Source: Isochrysis galbana (lineage: Eukaryota > Haptophyta > Isochrysidales > Isochrysidaceae). From it: a DNA stretch of 64,000 nt. The stretch covers positions 1,612,456 through 1,676,455 of the forward strand of contig CM030944.1 of NCBI GenBank assembly GCA_018136815.1, read 5' to 3'. Position numbers and translations under genes: made by a program. The notes under the pieces were generated by a model. It was not told the DNA's origin. It saw nothing but the letters and a program-made list of their open reading frames with translations, and made no database searches. How positions within the stretch are numbered: the first letter of the stretch is position 1; each line of letters begins with the position of its first letter. Of the stretch, positions 54,190 through 64,000 are shown piece by piece.

Positions 54190-56904
54190 GGCAGGGGCTA
54201 TCGTGCGCTGGCGACATCGGACTGAGAGACGTCCACGCAGTGCCGATAGCACACACCCCTGCCGTGCACGTAGCGACGTCGGGCAACGGTGTTGGCACTC
54301 CTCCCACATCTCCCGCCGCCGTTGGCACCCCTCCGGGACCGTTATCACCGCATCAACACGTGCTGTCGTCGTGGAGCGGTAACCCTGTCGCAGTACCCGC
54401 CCTCTCTCCACTTTGCGCTCAGCGAATCCCTTCAGAAGGCCCACAATCGCCGGGCACTCCACGCAATCTGCCGCCGCCGGCCATGAGGCTCTTTCTCGGA
54501 TGTCTCCGAGCTTCTCCTTCCATTGAGGGAGGCTTTGCGGCCGATGTTGCTGCTCTCGGAAACGTCCTCCAACAACTTTTGGACACGTCGGAGATCGATG
54601 CCACCAATGAGGGCGACTGTGCCGGAGCGACTGCTCTGAAAGCTGGTGACGTGCCCAAGTCCTTTGCCGATGCTACCACCGATGTCTCCGCCCTCACTGC
54701 TCCGCTCAAGGCGCTCATCTCGACGATGTGTGACACCTGTGCAATGAAGCGCCCACCTGCGTCGATCCTCGCAACCCACCCATACTTCAATGCTCACGCG
54801 GGCAGCGAATCGGCGGAACCTTCGACGGGCAGCGCAGAGGCGCAAGCGATGGCCGTGTGGGCGGCGGGATGGGCCGTACGGGCCGAGGCAGCGGAGACCT
54901 TGCCCCCATTACGCGTGGTGCTTCCTTGGGGACCAATTCCGGGTGAGGTGACTGCTGCGGCGACCAATGCGCGCAAGGTAATGCAGGATGACGGGGACGA
55001 TGCCGTCGTCGAGGTGACTGCCACTCCTCAGGCCTCGGGAGGGCGCCGGGGCAATAACGCAACGTGCACGCTTGTCGAAACCATGTTGGCGTTGCCATCG
55101 CTCCTGGCCTCTGCCGGTACCGGCGTCAAGTCTTCAGCGCAGCGCCAGCTAGCGCCCTTCCGACCATTTACGCTTGTCTTACAAGCCACCGCTCCTCATC
55201 ATCCGGGCTCCATGCCTGAGCGCCGACGTGAGGTGAGCCTCAGCGCCGTGCTTGACGTGTTCTGGCGGCGCCTTCTGCTCTACCACTCAAGGCGTGCACC
55301 CGACGCAGCCGTATTTGATTCTGGCTCCTCGGTCACGGATCGCAGCTCTGCGACCTCACCTGGCAGGCCTGCCGGCACCGCCGCACAAGGTGGCGATGCA
55401 ACGATTGAGACTGCCCCTGTGCTTCTCGAGCTTCCATTGCCGACGGATTCATTGGGTCCTATTGCTGCGCTGCCGCCGCCGCTGCCGCTTCCGCCCACAA
55501 ATGGCTATTTTGGCGATGAGGGCGCCGGCTGCCCGGTTGCTCGGGGCGGCGGCGATGCCGTGGCAATAAGTAGCGGCGCTCCTGTAGACCCAGCCCATCC
55601 CTCTCTGACGGCGCAACGAGAGCTAGGCCAGCTGATGCTCGTGTGTCTTGCGAACGGCATCCCGCTACCATCTTGGCTGTGCTCGTCCACGTATCGATCT
55701 ATGTTGGGCCACGGTGCAACCTCGTCACTCTCAGATCTAGCTGCAGCTCGGCCCCAGCTGGCCACACGCTACGCTCTCTTCCTAGCGTCTATTGGTGCCG
55801 ACGCCGATTGGCCGGATTCGGAGGAGCCGCCACTACCCGCAGGCCCGCGCATCATACGTCCAATGCCGGCAGTTCCTCCCCCAGATGCTGATGTACTTTC
55901 CCTGTCAGCCGATGTTGCCAACTTGAGTGTCGAAGGATCGCCCGTGCGCCCCGAAGTGCCACCCGCTAGTATTGAGCACGGCAGCAGCACGTTGGGAAGG
56001 GCGCCATGGTCGGGCGACAGTGGAGGACCCGTGGCAATCTCAACCGCTTCCCCCAAGCTGCAGGCTGTACTAAAATCCGTGGCGTGGCGTCTGCACGGCT
56101 GCCGCGCCATTGCAACCGATGCTCTTGTGGCAGGATTCCACGCACAGATGCCCGCCATGATTGCTGCCGAGGTCGCTAAAGCTTCATGTGAAGCCCTTAT
56201 GCTGGTATGTGACTTTGCCTTTCTCGAAACTTTCACTGCTCGGTTCCCTCCCCACTCCACCCCAACACACAAATTACACGCACGCACGTACGCAACCCCG
56301 ACCAATATGTCGAGCCCTACCATCACGAGGGCGCCCCCGAGGTGCTCGACCGTGGTAGCTCGTCTTTACTCACGTCCGCGTGCCCTACCATTAGGTTGGA
56401 GCCGCCCGCAAACCGCTTTCTGCGTGGGAGCTCGAGCGCCGTCTCGTCTTCGAGTCATGGCCTGATAATGCACTCACACCTAGGATGCTGATCGATCTTC
56501 TCCGATCTGAGTCGGACGACTTCCGGCGACGATTCCTCTTGCTCATCACCGGCCGCCTCGCGCTACCACCATTGCTGCCAGAATCCTGGGAAGGCGCCGC
56601 TGCCTCTCGGCACACTGGATCACTCTCAGCAAATGGCCGTCGCACCAATCCTGGACGTGGCGGAGGTGGACTTCCGCGTGGAGCGGTCGCGCCCTCCATG
56701 CTTGTTATCCGGTATCAGATGCCCACTGCCGGTTCCCCGCCACCACCGCGCGTGCTGCGCTCAGCATGGGTGATGCTCCTGGCTGAGCAGCCGAGTGCCG
56801 CTGCGCTTCGTACTAGTGTGGAGATAGCTATCCGACGAGCGCCGGAGGGTAGGTGGGCTGATGACGATTGCTGGCTTGTGCCGAGGGCTCGCGCGGCATT
56901 GTAG
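54190..56904 (+). CDS. Partial protein: kinase-like C-lobe fused to HECT-like domain without the catalytic cysteine
   Basis: Open from the gap. Exons to 56204 and 56395-56904; donor CTG|GTATGT and acceptor ATTAG|GTTGG are both phase 0; ends in TAG. The first residues, LSCAGDIGLRDV, resemble the kinase DFG segment with DIG (GAC-ATC-GGA at 54213). DVAALGNVLQQLLD and LKALISTMCDTCAMKRPPAS then ILATHPYF match the kinase C-lobe. After a Ser/Pro-rich link, HECT N-lobe features follow: LSAVLDVFWRRLLLYHSR, ELGQLMLVCLANGIPLPSWL then CSSTYRSMLGH. The C-lobe has DDFRRRFLLLITGRLALPP and MLVIRYQMPTAG. Where active HECT ligases have the thioester cysteine (H-T-C), this reads S-A-W (TGG at 56767). So it is probably an inactive HECT-like and possibly pseudokinase protein. 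The N-terminus is lost in the gap. Confidence 0.7.
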
Positions 56905-57493
56905 AACGTTAGAGCGAGCACTCCTTGAAATATACCTGCCACCACGGATTCTTAGTGAGCACAAGCAAGCTGTGCTTCTCAGACTATAATCTAACTGAGC
57001 ATTAGTACCACTACTCTCACTAGCCTGGTACTAACACGACAGCCCTCAGCGCACCTGCCCGTACACCTTGGCGCGTGCTGTTGACACAGATACATACACC
57101 TATGCACCCCTCCAAATCTCCCCCCTCGCAAGCCCCCGGCTCCCATTCTAACTCCCCACAAGTTAAAATGAGGGAAAATCCATTGAGGCGGACCGACCTA
57201 CGTCGGGCGACTCTCCGGGAAAAAGCACCGGGGGGGGCGGGGGAGGAACCTCTCGTCACCAAAGAAGAACGGCCCTTACCAGCTCGCGCCGTGAGCAGTC
57301 CTCGAGAAATAAATGACTGAGACTCGAGTAACCTGCGCCACCCTCAGGGTACTCTCCTCGACCTTGAGTCACTCCCTTCTCTCTCCCTCCTATCGCCAGC
57401 CGTCCCCTACCCGTTTGCGAACGCAAACGGGGCCTGTTTCTCAGCACCGCACTCCATCGGGGGGGGTGCAAATCCCCCCCTCTCCCTCTCTCC
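56905..57493. other. Intergenic region
   Basis: Presumed 3' UTR of the previous gene, then unassigned DNA. CCGTTTGCGAACGCAAACGG at 57411-57430 is a perfect 20-bp palindrome. Otherwise nothing recognised. Confidence 0.4.
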
Positions 57494-57797
57494 ATTCAAC
57501 TATCGTTATAAACGATAGGGTCATGGAGCGCGCCACGCTCCCACCACCCCACTTCGCCGCCCATCCCGCCGCGCCGACCGACCACGACAGAACAGACGCC
57601 ACGCAACAGCAGAGACCTCCAGACAGGGCCAGGTGCCCGCGAGCCACGGCCCGAGACACGTCCATAGAGCCTCACGGACAGCGCACACCCCAACCCCACA
57701 CAGCACACCAACACTACCCAGCCAGCACAGCCAAGCCAGCACACCTCCAGAGCCGCAAAGCTCTGCCTCCCATAGGGAAAGCCTCCGGGCTGGGCCA
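57494..57797 (-). repeat. RepA element, uninterrupted copy
   Basis: Counterpart of 3127-3475. Its CAACTATCGTTATAAACGAT site is intact and lacks the LINE found at 1916-3111, so it represents the empty site. It abuts RepD at 57801. Confidence 0.6.
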
Positions 57798-57800
57798 CTT

Positions 57801-58515
<715 letters not shown>

Positions 58516-59568
58516 ATATACATACTATACCTGGTAGCATGGAGGTATATCATTACAGACTTCTATAGAATCCACTACGACGGAGTGGCATTCACGGAAG
58601 AATCAATACTGATAAGGAGAGGGTGCAACCTCAGGTTTGGTTGTTTTTTTCGCAAGTGCCCCCCATGTGGACGGTATAAGTTCTACTTAAAGGACCCCCT
58701 TTTTTACAGTACAAACGTGCAGCAAGACGAGTTGACCGTAGAAAAGGGGACATCGCAGCCGGTCCTGCCCTTTCACCGCGCCCTCGCTCCCTTCAGCCAC
58801 CCCAAAGCAGGTGGTTTCACCCCACCCCGCCGTACGAAGGCGCGCAGGCGTCCCATAGGCGGGAGGAGATGCGTCCACATAGGCGGGCGGAGAGGCGCGC
58901 CAATGTCTCCTGACCGGGAGGGACAGTGGCTGGGCTGAGCGAGGGCAGCGCCGGGCGAGCGGAAGCAGCCCCTAGAGCAATGCTTCCCCCCCCCCCCCCA
59001 TACCCTCACGCGGCACTGTTCCGTTTGGCTGACGGAGTGGATGGGTAGGAGGGAAGAGAAAGACCGCCCAAGCTCGCGAGAAGTCGCCACACGGGCGGTC
59101 GTGGGGTTAGCAAGGGTCAAAAAGAAAGGTATGACTTGCAGCGCTCACTGTCCGCATACTCCTTGCAGATGAATGAGGATTCGTGTAACGCCGAGGTACT
59201 GGTTAAGGGAACCGCCGCTCCGGATGAAGCCACTCGTGCGGTCGTAAGCATGAAGCGCCTGCTCGACTCGGAAGCTACCAAGGACTGTCCAAAACACCAG
59301 ACGCGGGGATCGCCTTATACTCATGAGGGCAGGTACTGCTATGCCGGGTCGAAGCCTTCAGTGGCTTCTTGTTCGCAGACACCAATGGATAAGCTTCATC
59401 GACGACTCTGTCCATGCAAATGACTTGGTGTGTAAGACGAGTGCCTTTTTTCGTTCGGATCTGACCCTCAGCCGGAGGAGCGCAAAGGGTGCGCGCGCAC
59501 AGGTGCCTGTCAGTTTTGGGCGGTACCGGCGGCGGTGCCTTGCGCGTGCACGGCCGATGTGTTCATGT
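58516..59568. other. AT-richer island start and unassigned DNA
   Basis: 58540-58770 has a coding-like plus frame (IITDFYRIHYDGVAFTEESI then LIRRGCNLRFGCFFRKCPPC) of low GC, unrecognised. Another frame at 59169-59423 (MNEDSCNAEVLVKGTAAPDE then CPKHQTRGSPYTHEGRYCYA) is Cys-rich and unrecognised. They may be remnants of mobile elements. Confidence 0.3.
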
Positions 59569-59859
59569 TTATTTCTTTTTGCGCGCGGCCAACTTTGCCT
59601 TCGCTTCGTCGGTGAGCCGCATCTTGTCTGTTTTGGAAAGGCGCCACACCTTAAATTTCCACAAAAGAAAGAAAAACAGCAGGGTCAGTGCGACTCCCAC
59701 TCCAGCTCCAACTCCAATTCCTTTAACTTCGTCCGCCCCGAATCCAATTACGATTGATGGCACGATAAACAATAAGGACCAGGCAATAATGGGAGCTATT
59801 AATTTCTTGAGCTCCTCCACATCATATTCATTACGCTTATCGTATATGTATACCAACAT
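59569..59859 (-). CDS. Small two-helix membrane protein, 96 aa, AT-richer than surroundings
   Basis: An intact minus-strand frame starting MLVYIYDKRNEYDVEELKKL. Two strong transmembrane segments (APIIAWSLLFIVPSIVIGFG and GVGVALTLLFFFLLWKFKVW) and a Lys/Ala-rich end (LTDEAKAKLAARKKK) make a hairpin membrane protein. Codon use is AT-rich, unlike the host genes, as in the 17990-19830 island. Flanked by similar sequences TGCGCGCGGCCAACT (about 59580) and TGCGCGCGGTCAACT (about 60003). Family unknown; a virus- or element-derived gene is possible but not shown. Confidence 0.5.
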   Translation of the reverse strand: MLVYIYDKRNEYDVEELKKLIAPIIAWSLLFIVPSIVIGFGADEVKGIGVGAGVGVALTLLFFFLLWKFKVWRLSKTDKMRLTDEAKAKLAARKKK

Positions 59860-60089
59860 GACGTTCCCTTATTGTTATGCAAGAAAAAAATCTCATCACG
59901 CTCGGGGAAGCGTGTCCGAGTTAAGGGCCAAGTTGGAAACGGGAGGCACAAACGAAACACAAGACGTCTTCCGCTTGATGGGTCCGCGTGTTTATGTTTG
60001 TCTGCGCGCGGTCAACTCCCGAGTTAGGGGCGAAGTTAGGGGTCAGTAGAAATTATATACCTAAAAAGCCGGGAGGGGCGTGACAAAAA

Positions 60090-60690
60090 AAAGGAACCTC
60101 GAGTTGCACCCTCTGGACAATAGAACGATTCACCACGCTAAGCAAAGCACTACTCTCTGCACACGAAACTGACTCCGCAAGAACCGCCCAGGCGGGCATG
60201 GGAAGACAACCTAAGAAGAGGATAGACTTAAGCGACTTGAGGCCCGTTTTTAATATGAACGACAAGGGTGGGCTCAAACCCAGCGAGGAACTAGTGAAAC
60301 TAGCCACCAAGCTGAAAATAGCACACGCTGTCGAGGAACCCAAGAAGCAACCAAACAAAGGCGAATAAGCCGGCGAAGCAATGACGAAGGGGACCAATAG
60401 GGACACCACGACCCCGACACTACCAAAACAAGCAACGCGAGTCCGGGCGGACAGGCACATTAAGGGCAATGACTCAAAAGGCCTGCCCGGCCCCCACGCT
60501 CCGAACCAGGCCTTAGGTAGCGCACCAAGGCCGGACCCTGGAAACCGAAGAAAAAGGAATGAAGGGGGGCAGGGAAAGAGGTGGGGAAAGGGAAGTTAAG
60601 GGCGGTGTTGGTAGTAAAGGGAGATCCCGTCAATAGTAGGTGTGTAGCCCAGAATCTTCAGATGTTTTTTTTTCAAGAATTTTTTTCTAT
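60090..60690 (+). mobile_element. LINE 3' fragment: end of ORF2 and 3' tail
   Basis: A plus frame at 60096-60368 (ERFTTLSKALLSAHETDSAR, RQPKKRIDLSDLRPVFNMND, LKPSEELVKLATKLKIAHAV) ends in TAA. The 3' UTR follows with AAAGGCCTGCCCGGCCCCCA, CCGAAGAAAAAGGAATGAAG and GTGTGTAGCCCAGAATCTTC plus a T-run. The UTR matches the copies at 1916 and 9379. The ORF end is presumably the C-terminus of the LINE polyprotein; no domain recognised. Confidence 0.7.
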
Positions 60691-61330
60691 ATGCTATATG
60701 TGTCTGTGGTGTCAACACACGTCAAGGCGTACGAGGGGTGTCGTGATAGTACCGGTACCGGGCTAGTGGGAGTAGTGGTACTAACGCTCAGATGTTTTAT
60801 CGTTCTCGTTTCGCATTCTTAACACTCCACCACTACACACTACACACTACACCAACACCAACACTCTCGCTCGCCCTCGCTCACTCTCCTAGGCTCACTC
60901 TCGCTATCCAAATGTCCGCTCCGTCGTCGCGCTCGCCCTCGCCTAAGCCCTACCTCCCTCCCGCCTCCAGCTCTGGAGGTAGTTGAGCCCGTCTTGCCAC
61001 CCGGGCCTCCTCAAGCCGTGCCTCTCGCCGTAAACGTAAACCCTGGCAACTTCCCACTCGTCAGACAGGCTCGGCTCTTCCGTTTTCTTTTTAGTGTTTA
61101 CCGTTGTACTCGTCTTACTCCTACTGCGGTGCTTTCCGTTTCATCTGTTCGTTCGTTCGTCTCCTCGCCATCATTGTTTGACGGATGCTCCCAGAGAATT
61201 ATGTGAATGGATCCTTGTCGATGAAGAAGCAGAATGCGCGGGCTTCACCTTTGACTTCTTCTTTCTCTCTCTCTCTTCTTCTTCATCTTTCAAAGAGAAG
61301 GAGGGCAAACAAATGAAGATGTGAATCCGC
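60691..61330. other. Unassigned region with repeated MSAPSSRSPSPKP segment
   Basis: 60911-60986 encodes MSAPSSRSPSPKPYLPP then stops, the counterpart of 20974. The leader has CACTACACACTACACACTAC at 60830-60850. No complete gene. Confidence 0.4.
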
Positions 61331-61400
61331 AACCGCCTATACACGGATAGAGGGAGGGGTGGGGGGGGGAGAGGGGGAGACGGGGGGGGGGGGGGGGGGG

Positions 61401-61461
<61 letters not shown>

Positions 61462-61730
61462 GGAGAGAGAGAGAGAAGAGAGAGAGAGAGAGGAGAGGGA
61501 GGGAAAAGAGGGAAGAGAGGGAGGAGAGAGATGAGAAGAGAAGAGAGAGACAGGAGAGAGAGAGGAGAGAGAGAGAGAGGAGAGAGAGAGAGAAAGGGAA
61601 CAAGTGAGGGAGGAAGGGAGAGAGAGACCAGGAAGACTCCGGCTACAGGATAATTGTAGTAGTAGCTTGCTCCATCTAGTCCTCTCCCGAAGGCGCCAAT
61701 AGAAAAGAAAGAAGAAATCGTGAGCTCCAC
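61331..61730. repeat. Poly-G and (GA)n tract
   Basis: G-rich 61350-61402, then (GA)n with interruptions to about 61610, upstream of the coiled-coil gene. Arg-Glu and Ser-Leu frames are artefacts. Confidence 0.85.
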
Positions 61731-61793
61731 GTGAATCTAAGCCGATCTCTCTCTCGCGAGAGAGAGAGAGAGCGGGGAGAAGGAGGCTGCTCC

Positions 61794-63306
61794 ATGGTCG
61801 TCCTCTCCGCACTGCGTGCTGCGCGCTCTGCAGAGGCCTCTCCCTCTCCCCTCAGAGAGCGTCCTTCGGGCGGCTGGGCACTCTTCGCCTCCTCCTCCTC
61901 TCTCCTCCACTCGCTCCTCCAGGGCTCCGTCGGGGCTGAAGAATTCAGCTCGCAACTCGCCTCACACGCCGCCGACCGCGCATGGCTTCTCGCTTTCTCC
62001 ACGGTGCTGCGGGAGCAGGCGGCGAGGACGAGCGAGCCGAGGCAGATGGCGCAGCCAGTCACAGCGAGCACACCCAGAGCCCATGAGCATGTGCTCGCCG
62101 CGTGCAGGGCGGAGAGGGACCTCGCGCTCGCAGAGGTTGACACACTGCGTGCCAGAGTCGCAGAGCTCAAGAGCTCGCTGGAGTACGTCTCCAACTTTGA
62201 ACGGTGCGCCAATGCCTGCTTGTAGCGCATGGGCGGTCGGCATGGCATCGGGTGCCGGCGTGCTGGTGTGGCGCTGCCACGCTGCCGCCCTCATAGTGTC
62301 CTGTTGTGCAGTCCCCCCGAGGCTGCTGGCGTCGAAGAGCTCACACAAACTCACCCTTTCCCTGCAGGTTTGGTGGGATTGGGCCCGTTGAGTCGGTCGC
62401 GAATACTCCTCGCGAAATTCGGGCGCAGGTGGACAGACTTGATGCCGAGTACCGCAAGGTTACGCATCTTCGAGAAGCCTTGACGACAGAAAGGAACGCA
62501 CTTGAAACGTCCCGGTGAGATAGCACCAACGGCTTATCCTCCTCCAATCTAGCCTGTGCCCCTGTTCCCAGCTAGAATGCCGCATGCACGGCTTGCGCGA
62601 CTGGACGGTGTGTCTGCCACGCCACATTGGGTCCCGTGAGCCTTCTTTGCTACGAACGAGTTTGTGCTCTAGTCATGCAGCATGCTTATCACGCGTAATG
62701 TTGCGTTTGCCCTCCTGGCACATCAAGGTGCCTCAGTGTATCCCACGTGCTGACATGCTCATCGCCTCTCCTTACAGGCGAGCACGAATTCGGAAGAAGG
62801 AGGAGATCCTTGCGAGCGCTCGTGAATCGACTGCAGCCATGGGCGAACGGCTCGAGGCATCACATAAGCACAAGCTCCAGCTTCTCCGTGAGCAGCTCGC
62901 AGAAGAAAGACGGTTGCGCGCAGCCGATGCACAGGCTCGCACTCTTGCGCAGAATGTTTCGATTAGCTTGCACAATCGCCAACTTGCAGATGCGCATCAC
63001 GAGAGGGATGCAGCGCGTGCGGCGGCCAAGGCAGCTAAAGAAGAGGCAGCGGCGCGGATGGAACAGGCCAAGCGCATCGAGGAGCGGGCGGAGGAAAGAG
63101 CGCGCGTCGCATCAGATGAGCTCGTCAAGCTGCAACTGGCATTGCATGCGTCGGGTGCGCTTGCCATCATGCAGAGGCTTCAAGAGGGATATTGTCTTGA
63201 GCAGGAGGAGCGGGTGCAGCTGCTCGAGGCTTCCGCTGCCACCACGCAATGCATCAAGTGCGGTGGTCGGCAGCTCCGGCGGCATACAGCGAAGGATAAT
63301 GTTTAG
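61794..63306 (+). CDS. Coiled-coil protein with C-terminal CxxC, three exons, 361 aa
   Basis: Exons 61794-62203, 62368-62514 and 62778-63306. Both introns are phase 2 and GT-AG; total 1086 bases ends in TAG. The N-terminal 60 residues are Ala/Ser/Leu-rich. Then long heptad helices follow: ERDLALAEVDTLRARVAELK, REIRAQVDRLDAEYRKVTHL, KLQLLREQLAEERRLRAADA, AAARMEQAKRIEERAEERAR. The end is LLEASAATTQCIKCGGRQLR, with a CxxC that could bind zinc with a partner. The last segment is the first of three tandem copies (63218-63515). The frame is also open from the Met at 61731, but that part comes from GA-repeat DNA. Style resembles the coiled-coil gene at 4558. Function unknown. Confidence 0.75.
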
Positions 63307-63515
63307 CGCTGATCTCGTTAGTGAGCAGCTGCTCAAGGCTTCCGCTGCCACCACGCAGTGCATCAAGTGCGGTGGTCGGCAGCTCAGGCGGCATGCAGCG
63401 AAGGATACCATTGAAACGTTGATCTCGCTCGTGAGCGGCTGCTTAAGGCTTCCGCTGCCACCACGCAGTGCATCAAGTGCGGTGGTCGGTGGCTTCGGTG
63501 GAACACATCGAAGCG
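63218..63515. repeat. Tandem repeat, unit 109-110 bp, nearly three copies
   Basis: Each unit holds AGGCTTCCGCTGCCACCACG, CAATGCATCAAGTGCGGTGG and CAGCT(C)CGGCGGCAT. Copies start near 63218, 63327 and 63437. The unit length is not a multiple of three, so only the first copy is in frame with the gene; the second would still code for the same CIKCGGRQLRRH in another frame. Confidence 0.9.
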
Positions 63516-64000
63516 CCGATGTATTTGTTTCAGGTTCCCTTCTTATCTTTTGTTACTATCCTTGGTCGTCTTGTTTGGTGTCTAGCCTGCTTATTTGTGG
63601 CGGCCTACAATGTGGTCGATTCCTAGCCTGGTGGCTTGGCGCTTTAGTGGATCGCTAGATAGGTGTAAATACCCGTCTTTGCTTAGGTGGTATAGGGGCA
63701 TAGGGGGCTGCAAAAAAGTCGTTCAAGGTTCAGTGCTTTTCTTGGGTTAGCGGCCCATGTCAGCTTGGGGCCGACAACCAAGGGTCCAACCTGCTCGTAC
63801 ATCGCGTGCTCGTACTCTAACGCGCCGGCGGTGCGCGCGCTGCTCGCCGCGGGTGCGGCGCGTGGACGCCGTGATGGACTGCACGCACGGACGGAGGCAC
63901 TGACGGCACACGCTCACGCGCTCATGGTGGGTGGTGGGAGCTGGCGAGGGCGTGAGCCACCGCAATACCGGTAGCACCCCTCCCTGCAAACGAGTTTTTA
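63516..64000. other. Unassigned right edge
   Basis: After the tandem repeat nothing is certain. A short plus frame (SYIACSYSNAPAVRALLAAG at about 63795-63855) resembles half an ankyrin repeat and could be an exon of a gene continuing beyond the window, but support is weak. Confidence 0.25.

Overview
The window is nuclear DNA of a GC-rich eukaryote. Genes have short GT-AG introns, whose exon phases I checked one by one. They sit among very long (CT)n/(GA)n and poly-C/poly-G tracts, many retroposons and hAT-type DNA transposons, and two 100-base assembly gaps (28990-29089 and 54090-54189). One gene encodes an FKBP-type protein with a signal peptide followed by a twin-arginine, lumen-type second segment. 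That layout is expected of a protein sent to a plastid surrounded by extra membranes, so I infer an alga with a secondary plastid (haptophyte-like). This is an inference, not proven from the window.

Layout. 1-1544 (-): open end of a large ORF starting with an RNase H1/viroplasmin-like domain. 1745-4253: a retroposon with a 1.2-kb LINE nested in it (15-bp target duplication), then a 742-bp retroposon (called RepC here) with an 18-bp target duplication. 4558-9234 (+): six-exon coiled-coil protein. 9380-11250: LINE and RepC pieces. 11649-12276 (-): two-exon nuclear-type protein. 15083-16033 (+): divergent mitochondrial-carrier protein. 17990-20640: AT-richer virus-like or mobile island with a DNA ligase piece, a G-rich minisatellite and a hAT transposase end. 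21816-24274 (-): five-exon aspartyl aminopeptidase. 24342-28324: a stack of nested insertions. 29837-30238 (-): ACT-domain protein. 31946-32731 (-): plastid FKBP. 34141-35985 (+): cytochrome P450, CYP74-like. 36883-39249: hAT piece, LINE reverse-transcriptase piece and a crystallin-like exon. 40421-42853 (-): four-exon ArfGAP. 45138-46544: hAT transposase piece and a MITE. 46780-47364 (+): small membrane protein. 48963-50514 (-): Gag-like LTR-retrotransposon fossil. 51924-53087 (-): two-exon fatty-acid-binding-protein-like domain with a novel N-terminal part. 54190-56904 (+): kinase-like plus HECT-like fusion lacking the HECT cysteine. 57494-60690: more retroposon and AT-rich island pieces. 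61794-63306 (+): three-exon coiled-coil protein ending in a tandemly repeated CxxC segment.

The host genes are unrelated housekeeping and lipid or protein-turnover functions and do not form a pathway. The stronger shared theme is the transposon ecology. At least two retroposon families share tails with LINEs, several hAT-like non-autonomous elements have perfect inverted repeats and 8-bp target duplications, and one repeat family carries a hairpin with a compensatory base-pair change. Organism, expression and exact ends of dispersed repeats cannot be settled by eye.
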